Positions 8,881-16,798 of a stretch of 64,000 nt of DNA are shown piece by piece. Location of the stretch: NCBI RefSeq assembly GCF_002278035.1, contig NZ_CP022604.1, positions 2,521,394 through 2,585,393 of the forward strand. Direction: 5' to 3'. The position numbers and the translations under genes were made by a program. The number at the start of each line of letters is the position of its first letter. The stretch's first letter is position 1. Below the pieces are notes generated by a model. The model searched no databases. It saw only the letters and a program-made list of their open reading frames with translations, and was not told the origin of the DNA. This stretch comes from Ochrobactrum quorumnocens (GTDB lineage Bacteria > Pseudomonadota > Alphaproteobacteria > Rhizobiales > Rhizobiaceae).

Positions 8881-9593
8881 CAGTTCAGGGTCTGAAGCGT
8901 CATGCTGCCATTGTTCAGAAAACAGGCTTTGCTGAACAGCGATAGATCAAGCGGATTTGGAAGACGCACGTCGCTTAGATCCGGGCAGGCTTTGGCGTCT
9001 GCATCAAAACTACGATCAATCTGCGAGATACAGAGAATGGTTAGTCCTTTCTCTTCAGCAAAAGCTTTCAGCGCTCTTATCTGAACCATCAGTTCCGGTT
9101 TTTCACGCTTCTGATCCAACAATTGTAGATAGTCGACAACGACACATGTATCGCGCGGCGCATTCTGCGATTGCTCGATGATGTAATCTGCGCTGATTGC
9201 TTCAGATGTGTCGAACACAAACTGTGTTTGAAAGTCACGTTCGTTGATACCGAGCATCTCAAATCGTTTTCCGATGTCTTTTCTCGTATAGTCCAGAGAG
9301 AAGAACAGGCCGCGATGGCCTTTTTTCATGGCCTCAATGAGGATTTCAAGGCTGAGCAGTGTCTTGCCATGGCCGGGCCGGGCACCAACCAAAACCAGAT
9401 CACCGGGTTGCAGGCACGCATAAAGTTCGGCTGCTGAAACGGCGTCGTTATGTTTGTGGGTCAGCATACTCCAGCTTTTAAAGCCTTCGTGTGCAGCGAT
9501 GCGATCCAATGCCAAATGAAGCGGTATGTTCTCATTGCGCGCCATAAGCTTTGCGCGGCGTTTCAGATGATAGATCGGGGCCGACAATTTCAT
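8877..9593 (-). CDS. Solo DnaB-type (RecA-fold) ATPase with separate N-terminal domain
   Basis: A 238-residue protein carrying the core of the replicative-helicase C-terminal domain without the DnaB N-domain. Walker A is GARPGHGKT (70-78), Walker B TCVVVDYLQLLD (about 147-158), and ILCISQIDRSFD resembles the DnaB H3 segment. Residues 8-48 form another unit (LKRRAKLMARNE ... ALDRIAAHEGFKSWSML) resembling the small domain annotated in databases as glyoxalase-related. The ATG at 9593 has an AGGAGG site six bases upstream and was preferred over the TTG at 9596. The protein lacks much of a full helicase domain (about 240 residues against 450-500). Its role is unknown; a DNA or RNA remodelling ATPase is an inference. 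Its stop lies in a repeat. Confidence 0.8.
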   Translation of the reverse strand: MKLSAPIYHLKRRAKLMARNENIPLHLALDRIAAHEGFKSWSMLTHKHNDAVSAAELYACLQPGDLVLVGARPGHGKTLLSLEILIEAMKKGHRGLFFSLDYTRKDIGKRFEMLGINERDFQTQFVFDTSEAISADYIIEQSQNAPRDTCVVVDYLQLLDQKREKPELMVQIRALKAFAEEKGLTILCISQIDRSFDADAKACPDLSDVRLPNPLDLSLFSKACFLNNGSMTLQTLNC

Positions 9594-9774
9594 CAAAACC
9601 TCCTGCGAGCTTTGATTGCAATCCCTCCTTATGCTTTCGCTCGACCAGTTGGTTCGGTGGTGAGATTTCCCGCATGAAAAATGCTTTCCCGATCGGAGGG
9701 GGGAGGCGTGGATAAAGCCAGAATCAGAGCATAGCGCAGATCAGGCTGAGAGGTGAATAGGATTTTGCGTGATT

Positions 9775-9803
9775 GCCGGGGAGCGGCTTACTCTCCCCGG
9801 CAT
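9775..9803 (-). terminator. Hairpin after the VOC-family gene
   Basis: A perfect 10-bp stem (TGCCGGGGAG / CTCCCCGGCA) lies three bases beyond the VOC gene stop on the minus strand. No T tract follows in that direction, so intrinsic termination is uncertain; it may protect the mRNA 3' end. The rest of the gap to 9593 shows no gene. Confidence 0.5.
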
Positions 9804-9806
9804 TTG

Positions 9807-10229
9807 TTAGAGCCCGAACGTCACGAGTCCGTTTTCATCAATACTCCAGGCCGGGTTCCAGGCGATTTCCCATGCATGCTCGTCGGGATCAGCAATGTAG
9901 CCGCGCAAGCCGCCATGCACTGGCGCATCGGCGGGTCGCAATATCTTTCCACCAGCGCGCGTCAGCTTTTCCATGAGCGGCTGGACGTCTGTTTTGTCAC
10001 CTACATTATGCGCCAGCGAGAATGCGCCCGGCTGCATCAGGCCGAAGCAGTTCATATCGGCTTCAAGCGAAGTTTTCAGGAAGGTGCCGAGAACAAAGCC
10101 ATTCATCTGATAGAAGATGATTTCTTGGTTCTGGAATATTGGCGTCCAGCCAAAGCCTTCGACGTAAAAACGACGAGAGCGCTCAAGTTCCTGGATGCCA
10201 AGCGTGATGACGGAGATTTGCTGTTTCAT
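9807..10229 (-). CDS. VOC (glyoxalase/bleomycin-resistance) family protein
   Basis: A 140-residue vicinal-oxygen-chelate protein built of paired beta-alpha-beta-beta-beta units: SVITLGIQELERSRRFYVEG at the start, and the second unit ends in YIADPDEHAWEIAWNP, where the Glu is the usual metal-ligand position. Members include glyoxalases, dioxygenases and resistance proteins, so the reaction cannot be fixed from sequence. The frame is open to 10265, but ATG 10229 (MKQQISVITLG) matches the family start. A monocistronic minus-strand gene. Confidence 0.82.
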   Translation of the reverse strand: MKQQISVITLGIQELERSRRFYVEGFGWTPIFQNQEIIFYQMNGFVLGTFLKTSLEADMNCFGLMQPGAFSLAHNVGDKTDVQPLMEKLTRAGGKILRPADAPVHGGLRGYIADPDEHAWEIAWNPAWSIDENGLVTFGL

Positions 10230-10305
10230 AATCAAGACCCTATATTCTCCAATACACCATTGCATCGGAGTTGAAGGTCAAGGGACTCGACGAATTGGTC
10301 GGATT

Positions 10306-10356
10306 AGCTCGCATACCGAAAAGTTTGAAACCGCTTCGGATAAGATACGCTCTAAA
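10306..10356. repeat. Dispersed repeat, short form
   Basis: The segment AGCTCGCATACCGAAAAG ... CCGCTTCGGATAAGATACGCTCTAAA is one copy of the intergenic family whose hallmark is CCGAAAAGTG...GAAnCGGTTTTCGGATAAGAT. It forms a stem between CCGAAAAG and CTTCGG. It lies in the 254-base gap upstream of the VOC gene; the remainder shows no gene. Confidence 0.65.
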
Positions 10357-10483
10357 ACACCAATGAAGGCCAGGACCCGCTTTTGAGCGGGGATCGGGCT
10401 AACCGCACCGAGCTCTCCTTTTTAGACCCGAAAAGGATAACACAGACGCGCCTGGCTTCAAAAGACTTGAAGAAGGCTGGTGG

Positions 10484-11104
10484 TTATTTTACTGCACCAA
10501 CCAGCAAATTGTCCTGGGATTCGATTGTGACCCAGCGGCCGGTATTGTTTGCAGCCTGACGCTTCAAGTAGGTGTAGTCGGTTTCGTCCCAGCGCAGAAC
10601 TTCGTCAGTCAGGTTGTCGAGAACGAAATCGCCGCGATCCGTGCGAACGGTTAATACTGCGTGGCCTTCGCCGTCTGGCTTGCGAACGACAGTGATCAGC
10701 AGGTCCGTCATCGGAACACCGGCCTTGGCGAGTTCACGCTGCTTGAGAAGAACATAATCTTCACAATCGCCAACAGTGGTTGGATAGGCCCAATATTCCT
10801 CAACGCCGTAGATTTCCATGTCGGTCATCGGCTTGATTCGTTCATTGACCGAAAGATTGATGGTTTGAATGTGCTGCCAATTGCTGTTGTTGAGCGAGAG
10901 TGCACGGGTGTCGCGGCTGACGATATTGCATTCAGCGGCTTCGCGCTTGCAGAACTCGTAATGACCGATTGGCTGTGAAGTAAGCTTGCCAGTCTGCATA
11001 TAGGCACCGGTTCCAGCCTGTGCACCGACGCTCGCCATAAGAGCGACAATGCCGATGCTGGCAGCAGCGATAAACTTCATGCTCGAGCGAACTACGCAAA
11101 ACAT
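10484..11104 (-). CDS. Transglutaminase-like cysteine peptidase (BTLCP family), exported
   Basis: Bacterial transglutaminase-like cysteine protease family, common in Rhizobiales and linked elsewhere to processing of periplasmic or surface proteins such as LapA. The catalytic Cys-His-Asp triad is visible in GDCEDYVLLK, GEGHAVLTV and GDFVLDNL. A signal peptide (MKFIAAASIGIVALMASVGAQA) leads it to the periplasm. The frame is open to 11131; I chose ATG 11104, which has AAGGG upstream, though ATG 11080 at the signal peptide is also possible. No LapD/LapA-like partner is next to it. Confidence 0.85.
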   Translation of the reverse strand: MFCVVRSSMKFIAAASIGIVALMASVGAQAGTGAYMQTGKLTSQPIGHYEFCKREAAECNIVSRDTRALSLNNSNWQHIQTINLSVNERIKPMTDMEIYGVEEYWAYPTTVGDCEDYVLLKQRELAKAGVPMTDLLITVVRKPDGEGHAVLTVRTDRGDFVLDNLTDEVLRWDETDYTYLKRQAANNTGRWVTIESQDNLLVGAVK

Positions 11105-11405
11105 ACTCAAGGCCCTTTTCACAGCCCGCACTGGGCATTTATTAACGAAAAGTTAAAATATGAAACATGCCCGGAGTCAATTGAGGCTGCCGCGTCTTCG
11201 CCTAACATCTTAATTAATGGTTAACGCGGGCATTTTGCGGTATATGCACCTATAAATTGTATATGATGAGGAAAAAAAACGCCGCTTTAAGGGCGACGGT
11301 TTAAAAATTACGTATATATAATATACGCTTACGCTGAAATTTCTGTCAAAGTGATGCTGCTCGAAAGCGGTGTCTGAACAGGCCGACTTTGTTCAGGAAG
11401 CTTTT
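11105..11405. other. AT-rich gap with an inverted repeat, no gene seen
   Basis: About 300 bases between two minus-strand genes. CGTATAT/ATATACG (about 11311-11327) is an inverted repeat in very AT-rich DNA, but it lies downstream of rlpA, so a promoter for the BTLCP gene is the likeliest use. No convincing reading frame. Confidence 0.4.
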
Positions 11406-11762
11406 TTAAAGCGGTGTGAAGCAGACGTTTGTGTGTCCGGCACTGATAAAGCCAAGGCGCTGCGCTGCACCCTTGGAAAGATCAAGCACACGCCCTTTAA
11501 TGAACGGACCGCGATCATTGATACGAACAATGAGCGACTTGCCGTTTCTCTGATTGGTGACCTTGACCTTGCTGCCAAGCGGCAAGGTGCGGTGGGCAGC
11601 TGTCATCCCTGATGGGTTCATGCGTTCGCCCGATGCGGTGCGTGAGGTGAGTGCATACCAGGAAGCACCGCCACAGCGTGCAGCTTGAGCTTCCATTGCG
11701 GTGATCGAGAAAAGACCAGTCGTCGCAACGGCGAGCATAGCCATACGGATTTTGAAGTTCAT
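11406..11762 (-). CDS. rlpA: Septal ring lytic transglycosylase RlpA-like protein
   Basis: A 118-residue exported protein with a signal peptide (about 1-27, ending AMEAQA) and a double-psi beta-barrel domain: [20 protein letters not shown], then [24 protein letters not shown] and [15 protein letters not shown]. These are the conserved blocks of RlpA, which in Pseudomonas cleaves peptide-free glycan at the septum. There is no lipobox and no SPOR domain, so it is a minimal secreted form; many Rhizobiales carry this version. Full-length RlpA function in septation is therefore not assured. Confidence 0.88.
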   Translation of the reverse strand: MNFKIRMAMLAVATTGLFSITAMEAQAARCGGASWYALTSRTASGERMNPSGMTAAHRTLPLGSKVKVTNQRNGKSLIVRINDRGPFIKGRVLDLSKGAAQRLGFISAGHTNVCFTPL

Positions 11763-12332
11763 ACTGATTCCAAGAGTCGTTTCACAAAGTCTGTCCGGTA
11801 ATTTTGAGTTACGACGAGAAAGACCTGCGCCAACTGGAATCTAAATGTGGCGATGGCGTGATGTTATTGAGAGTATAATGAGATAATAGATTTAATGAAC
11901 TAAGCGGAAAATGATCCTATACTAAGCGTTGTTTATTTTATGGCTCAAGAAAATATCAGGAATATTTTAATCGATATGCCAGTGTTGCTGTAAAACTGTT
12001 TACGATTCGTTAGGATTCTGTGCTTGCCCGTTGCTCAACCATGTTTTGTGGCGGGAAGTGCAAGAAAAGCTGCTTTGCAGATGGTCACAGTCGTACCGTC
12101 CCGGTACAATTTTTATTTGTGGGCCCAGTTTTCAGCCGCTTCAGCCAAGTTGACGGAATCCGGCCTTTTTCGGGCAGAATACAACCATGGGCTGTTTTTG
12201 AGGTGGTAAAGTTTGTAACGCCGCCTGTAACTTTTGTTGAAATGTAGCGCGATGACACAGTTTTGACCGCGCATCGCATGCACGCAAAAGCCAAAATCCT
12301 GCTATAAGCGCTCATCTTCAGAACGGAAAATC
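11763..12332. other. 570-base gap without a recognisable gene
   Basis: AT-rich sequence upstream of both the minus-strand rlpA and the plus-strand DUF454 gene. Short frames exist on both strands (for example 12085-12315 minus) but have no recognisable content or ribosome binding site. It probably holds the divergent promoters; no repeat-family copy is present. Confidence 0.5.
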
Positions 12333-12749
12333 ATGCAGGATAAAACGCCAAAGGACGATACCGACACAACGCTTCCAGCCATATCGGCGGGAAAACGTAT
12401 TCTATATCTATGCCTTGGCTTTCTCATGCTGGTGCTTGGTATCATTGGTGCCATTCTGCCGGTGATGCCGACAACAATCTTTATCATCTTGGCTGCGTGG
12501 TTTTTCGCGCGTTCATCGCCGAAATTTGAGGCGCGCCTGCTCGCTGATCCGCGATTTGGTCCGCTTATTGTCAAATGGCGCGAGCGCGGTGCAATCCCGC
12601 CTAAGGCAAAACTATATGCCTGTCTTGGCATGGCATTCGGCTATGGCATGTTCTGGTGGGGTGCGCGCCCGGGGCCTTTGCTTGCCGTCTCTGTCACGAT
12701 CTTTATGCTCGGCTCTGCGGCTTACGTTCTATCGCGCCCCAGTGAATAA
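12333..12749 (+). CDS. YbaN/DUF454 family inner-membrane protein
   Basis: A 138-residue integral membrane protein of the DUF454 (YbaN) family. The hallmark is LYLCLGFLMLVLGIIGAILP followed by VMPTTIFIILAAWFFARSSPKFE, two hydrophobic segments around a conserved PTTPF-like turn, and a second hydrophobic pair at the C-terminus (about 90-130). The function of the family is unknown. The next gene, an aminotransferase, starts 25 bases downstream, so they may be co-transcribed. Confidence 0.85.
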   Translation: MQDKTPKDDTDTTLPAISAGKRILYLCLGFLMLVLGIIGAILPVMPTTIFIILAAWFFARSSPKFEARLLADPRFGPLIVKWRERGAIPPKAKLYACLGMAFGYGMFWWGARPGPLLAVSVTIFMLGSAAYVLSRPSE

Positions 12750-12774
12750 GATAACATAGCAACGGGAGCTCTTA

Positions 12775-13950
12775 ATGCCTTTGCCTTCCATCAATCCGCT
12801 TATCGGTAAGCTTTCCGCACCGCCAATTCCTGCAGTGCAGGCGTGGGCGCGGAATTATGATGGTGCGCATGGTCCTCTGATTGATCTCTCGCAGGCCGTT
12901 CCTGGTTATCCGCCGCATCCCGATATGCTGCGGTTTCTCGGCGTGGCCGCAGGATCAGTCACCTCTGCGGGCTATGGTCCGATTGAAGGCGAGACGGTTT
13001 TGCGCGAGGCCTATGCAGCCCATGTTGGTGGCCTCTATGAGGCTCAGATCCAGGCTCACAACGTTCATATAACATCGGGCTGCAATCAGGCTTTCATTGC
13101 AGCGATTATGTGCGTCGCCCAAAGCGGCGATACGGTTCTTGCGACTAATCCCTTTTATTTCAACCACCAATCATCGTTGGAGATGCTGGGCATCCACTCG
13201 GCAACAGTCGCCTGCCGCGCTGAAAACGGGTTTGTGCCTGCAATTGAAGATATAAAGGCGGCCTTACATAAAGGCGTGCGCGCGCTTGTTTTGGTGTCGC
13301 CCAATAATCCAACCGGTGCAATTTATCCGCCGCAATTGCTTGGTGAGATTTATGCTGCTTGTCGTGAAAACGGGACGTGGCTGCTGCTCGATGAAACCTA
13401 TCGCGATTTTCTAAGCAATGCTGATCGAGCTCCGCATGGACTGTTCGCAGAGGCTGACTGGCCGTCGCATCTGGTCCAACTCTACAGCTTCTCTAAATCC
13501 TTTTGCATTCCGGGCCACAGGCTTGGGGCAATTGTCGCAGGTTCCGAGATGGTGGCCAATGTTGCCAAAGTGATGGATAATCTGCAAATCTGCGCAACAC
13601 GTGCACCACAGATTGCGGTCAGCCAGGCGATTGAACCACTCAAGGCTTGGCGCGACGACAACCGCAAGGAGATTGAACGGCGCGCGGGAGCCTTGCGTGT
13701 CTCCATGAGTAATGTGGCTGGTTGGCATATTGAGGCAGTGGGCGCTTATTTCGCATTTGTGCGTCATCCTTATGAAGGCGTGTCGTCTGCCAAGGTTGCC
13801 GAGATGCTCGCCAAGTCCATAGGTGTTGTCACACTACCCGGCAGCTTTTTCGGAGATGAGCAGGATGCATTTTTGCGATTTGCTTTCGCCAATGCAGACG
13901 TTGCCGGCATTAAGGCCATGGCCGCGCGACTTCCGCTTTTGAAACTTTGA
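12775..13950 (+). CDS. Pyridoxal-phosphate aminotransferase, class I/II
   Basis: A 391-residue fold-type I aminotransferase. The Schiff-base lysine is K241 in YSFSKSFCIPGHRLG, with the PLP-binding Asp in LLLDETYRDF and the substrate region SPNNPTGAIYP. The C-terminal arginine is in DAFLRFAFAN. Substrate specificity is not evident; related proteins are annotated generally as aminotransferase class I/II. It starts with a GGGAGC site after the DUF454 gene. Genes downstream (pst) belong to a separate, phosphate-regulated unit. Confidence 0.88.
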   Translation: MPLPSINPLIGKLSAPPIPAVQAWARNYDGAHGPLIDLSQAVPGYPPHPDMLRFLGVAAGSVTSAGYGPIEGETVLREAYAAHVGGLYEAQIQAHNVHITSGCNQAFIAAIMCVAQSGDTVLATNPFYFNHQSSLEMLGIHSATVACRAENGFVPAIEDIKAALHKGVRALVLVSPNNPTGAIYPPQLLGEIYAACRENGTWLLLDETYRDFLSNADRAPHGLFAEADWPSHLVQLYSFSKSFCIPGHRLGAIVAGSEMVANVAKVMDNLQICATRAPQIAVSQAIEPLKAWRDDNRKEIERRAGALRVSMSNVAGWHIEAVGAYFAFVRHPYEGVSSAKVAEMLAKSIGVVTLPGSFFGDEQDAFLRFAFANADVAGIKAMAARLPLLKL

Positions 13951-14008
13951 GTGTTCAAGCAGCAAGGAAAACCCTGCAAAACGGCGGGCAAAGTCGATTG
14001 ATACAAAG

Positions 14009-14037
14009 CTGTAACACTACTGTCATATGACTGTTAT
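14009..14037 (+). promoter_or_regulatory. Pho box with three direct half-sites upstream of pstS
   Basis: Three 7-base repeats spaced 11 bases apart: CTGTAAC (14009-14015), CTGTCAT (14020-14026) and CTGTTAT (14031-14037). The last two with the ATGA spacer match the PhoB consensus CTGTCAT-4-CTGTCAT closely. The position, 67 bases before the pstS start, and the phoB gene in the same operon support PhoB-controlled induction under phosphate limitation and autoregulation. Confidence 0.9.
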
Positions 14038-14103
14038 ATAGAGCGCGTAGACGGCTGGTGACGCTTTCACGTCATGTGTCTTTTACAACAGGGGCTGGTG
14101 CTC

Positions 14104-15150
14104 ATGAACAAGATGATTTCCTCGACCGCAGCGCTCGCAATTGCTGCAGTATTGTCGGTTTCCGCTGCGAATGCGCGCGATCAGATTCAGGTTTCCGGTT
14201 CCTCGACCGTTCTGCCTTATGCCAAGATCGTTGCAGAAACCTTTGGCGAAACCTATCCGAACTTCAAGACGCCGGTTATTGAATCGGGCGGCTCTGGCGC
14301 AGGCATCAAGGAATTCTGCAAGGGCGTCGGTGAAAACACCATCGATATCGCCAATGCATCGCGCGCCATGAAGGGCACCGAACTCAAGTCCTGCATTGAT
14401 GCAGGCGTTAAGGAAGTTCAGGAAGTCCGCTTTGGCTATGACGGCATCGTGTTTGCAACCGATGCGAACGGTCCAGACTGGAAACTGGCTCCAGTTGACG
14501 TTTACAAGGCTCTTGCTGCCAAGCTCGTCGTAGACGGCAAGCTGGTCGACAATCCAAACACCAAGTGGAACCAGGTCAATGCAGACCTGCCAGATTGGGA
14601 TATCACTGCCTACATCCCTGGCGAAAAGCATGGGACGCGTGAAGTTTTCGAAGAAAAGCTTCTTGCTGACGGCTGCAAGGAATCCGGCGCTCTCGACGAA
14701 ATCAAGAAGACCGGTCTCGATGACAAGGCTTCGGCTGCTGCCTGTATCGCTGTTCGTAAGGACGGCAAGGCTGTCGATATCGATGGCGATTACAGCGAAA
14801 CGCTGGCTCGCATCGACTCCAACAAGCAGGGCGTTGGCGTTTTCGGTCTCTACTTCTTCGAAAACAATGCTGACAAGCTGAAGGTAGCGACCGTAAGCGG
14901 CGTCAAGCCATCGGCTGAAACCGTTGCTTCGGGCGAATATCCGGTTTCGCGTCCACTGTTCTTCTACGTGAAGAAGGCTCACCTTGGCGTCATTCCAGGC
15001 CTCAAGGAATATGTTGACTTCTTCCTGTCCGAACAGATGGTCGGCCCGGAAGGCCCGCTTGCTGAATACGGTCTGGTTCCGGCTCCGGATGCAGAACGTG
15101 AAGCACAGCGCACTGCCTTCACCGAAGGCAAGCTGATGGAAGTCAAGTAA
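14104..15150 (+). CDS. pstS: Phosphate ABC transporter substrate-binding protein PstS
   Basis: Periplasmic phosphate-binding protein of the high-affinity PstSCAB importer, 348 residues. A signal peptide runs to about residue 24 (AVLSVSAANA), then QVSGSSTVLPYAKI and ESGGSGAGIKEFCKG supply phosphate-contacting loops. I chose ATG 14104 because the frame's earlier start at 14074 adds ten non-signal-like residues. It is the first gene of pstSCAB-phoU-phoB behind the Pho box. This is the longer PstS type seen in alphaproteobacteria, not the E. coli subtype. Confidence 0.95.
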   Translation: MNKMISSTAALAIAAVLSVSAANARDQIQVSGSSTVLPYAKIVAETFGETYPNFKTPVIESGGSGAGIKEFCKGVGENTIDIANASRAMKGTELKSCIDAGVKEVQEVRFGYDGIVFATDANGPDWKLAPVDVYKALAAKLVVDGKLVDNPNTKWNQVNADLPDWDITAYIPGEKHGTREVFEEKLLADGCKESGALDEIKKTGLDDKASAAACIAVRKDGKAVDIDGDYSETLARIDSNKQGVGVFGLYFFENNADKLKVATVSGVKPSAETVASGEYPVSRPLFFYVKKAHLGVIPGLKEYVDFFLSEQMVGPEGPLAEYGLVPAPDAEREAQRTAFTEGKLMEVK

Positions 15151-15163
15151 GCTTTGATCTGTG

Positions 15164-15199
15164 GAATGTGGGGAGGACTCCTTCCCACATTCTTCCTCT
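15164..15199 (+). terminator. Hairpin between pstS and pstC
   Basis: A 9-bp perfect stem (GAATGTGGG / CCCACATTC), extendable with one mismatch, followed by TTCCTCTTTT. It lies right after pstS and is a candidate partial terminator or mRNA stabiliser that would make PstS more abundant than the membrane subunits, as is usual for binding proteins. Confidence 0.6.
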
Positions 15200-15304
15200 T
15201 TTGCGCTGGTCGGATAAGACAGGCGCATTCGCGTGGAATTGGCTGACTGCAAACTGTGCTTGAGCAGCTATCTTCACATTTTTTGGGGCAACCGGGGAAA
15301 TTGA

Positions 15305-16798
15305 ATGTCCTTCTTTCTGGTTCTCGTCAGTGTCGTCGCAATCGGACTGATCGGATTCTTTATAGGTCGACAGCGCGCCGTTGCGATTGACAAGGCTCAG
15401 CCTGTCGTCAGTTCAGGCGCAGCCACAGAGAAAATGCATTCCCGCCCGCTCTATCATGGCTGGTGGGTTTTCCTCGTTTCCGCATTGCCCGCAATTTTGT
15501 TTCTCGCGGTCTGGGCGGTTGGTACATCGGTTTATCTCGATCATACGGCAACTGCTCGTATGCCGGCTGCTGTCGAAGATGGTTCGTTTTCAGAGCGCAG
15601 CTTGCAGCTTGGCATGATTCGCAGCCTTGCAGGCGGCTTGGAAAAGCTGACGCCTGCTGAAATCGATAGTTTACCGCAGACCTATAAGGAAGCCCGTGAT
15701 GTTCTCGGCTCAAAAGGCGTAGCGCTTGCGACTGAAGGCCAGGACTATATGGTTCCAGTTGCGCTCTTCCTCGAAAAGGCGAGTAAGGTTTCCCATACGG
15801 TTGGCAGCGCAATCGCTCTCGTTATCGCGGTTGCTGGTCTGATTTTTGGACTTTCCGGCATCAAGCGCCGCACGCGTGCCCGTAACAATGTCGAGCGCAT
15901 CGTGTTGTGGGGCCTGATTGCCGCTTCCGGTATCGCTATTCTGACGACCATCGGCATCGTGTTCTCTGTTCTGTTCCAGACGGTGAGCTTCTTCCAGTCG
16001 ATCGCCCCGATGGACTTCTTCTTCGGAACTGTCTGGGACCCACGCTTCGCAGCTGCAGGTTCGGGTGGTGAAGTCGGTCAGTTTGGTCTCATCCCGCTTT
16101 TGGCTGGTACGCTTTATATTGCATTCGTTGCGATGTTGTTTGCTGTACCAGTTGGCCTGTTCTCCGCAATCTACATGGCAGAATATGCGTCGCCGCGTGT
16201 CCGCACAGTGGTCAAGCCCGTGCTTGAGCTTCTTGCCGGTATCCCGACCATTGTTTACGGCTTCTTCGCACTGATAACGGTTGGCCCGTTCCTGCGAGAT
16301 CTCTCTGCTGCCATTGCTGGCGGTCAGGGCTTCATTATGGCGCAGAGCGTTCTGACTGCTGGTCTTGTCATGGGCGTGATGCTGATCCCGTTTGTGTCGT
16401 CTCTGTCTGATGACATTATCACAGCGGTTCCCGGTTCTCTCCGCGATGGCTCGCTTGGTCTTGGTGCAACGCGTTCGGAAACAATCAAGCGTGTTGTTCT
16501 GCCAGCAGCACTTCCGGGCATTGTCGGCGCACTTTTGATGACGGCTTCGCGTGCAATTGGTGAAACCATGATTGTGGTGCTTGCAGCCGGTGTTGCAGCG
16601 CGCCTTTCTGCCAATCCCTTTGAAGCGATGACGACGATCACTGTCAAAATCGTCAGTCAGCTCACCGGCGACCTTGAGTTTGATTCCCCGCAGACGCTTG
16701 TTGCCTTTGCGCTGGGTATCACCCTCTTCGTCCTGACGCTGATCATGAATATCTTTGCGCTCTACATCGTTCGCAAGTACCGGGAGCAGTACGAATAA
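15305..16798 (+). CDS. pstC: Phosphate ABC transporter permease PstC
   Basis: Inner-membrane permease, 497 residues. The C-terminal 270 residues are the canonical ABC permease domain with the EAA loop SLGLGATRSETIKRVVLPAALPG contacting PstB. The N-terminal 220 residues are extra compared with the E. coli protein (about 320): two hydrophobic segments at 1-20 and about 55-75, a periplasmic loop and another segment near 160-185. Long forms are common in Rhizobiales. The stop codon overlaps the pstA start (TAATG), indicating coupled translation. Confidence 0.94.
   Translation: MSFFLVLVSVVAIGLIGFFIGRQRAVAIDKAQPVVSSGAATEKMHSRPLYHGWWVFLVSALPAILFLAVWAVGTSVYLDHTATARMPAAVEDGSFSERSLQLGMIRSLAGGLEKLTPAEIDSLPQTYKEARDVLGSKGVALATEGQDYMVPVALFLEKASKVSHTVGSAIALVIAVAGLIFGLSGIKRRTRARNNVERIVLWGLIAASGIAILTTIGIVFSVLFQTVSFFQSIAPMDFFFGTVWDPRFAAAGSGGEVGQFGLIPLLAGTLYIAFVAMLFAVPVGLFSAIYMAEYASPRVRTVVKPVLELLAGIPTIVYGFFALITVGPFLRDLSAAIAGGQGFIMAQSVLTAGLVMGVMLIPFVSSLSDDIITAVPGSLRDGSLGLGATRSETIKRVVLPAALPGIVGALLMTASRAIGETMIVVLAAGVAARLSANPFEAMTTITVKIVSQLTGDLEFDSPQTLVAFALGITLFVLTLIMNIFALYIVRKYREQYE

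Noticed and set aside
12020..12315. Short frames in the 570-base gap upstream of the DUF454 gene
   Set aside because: No ribosome site, no recognisable residues, and both strands open by chance in AT-rich DNA.
14083..15252. 389-codon open frame antisense to pstS
   Set aside because: Shadow frame; pstS with its Pho box and operon is certain on the other strand.
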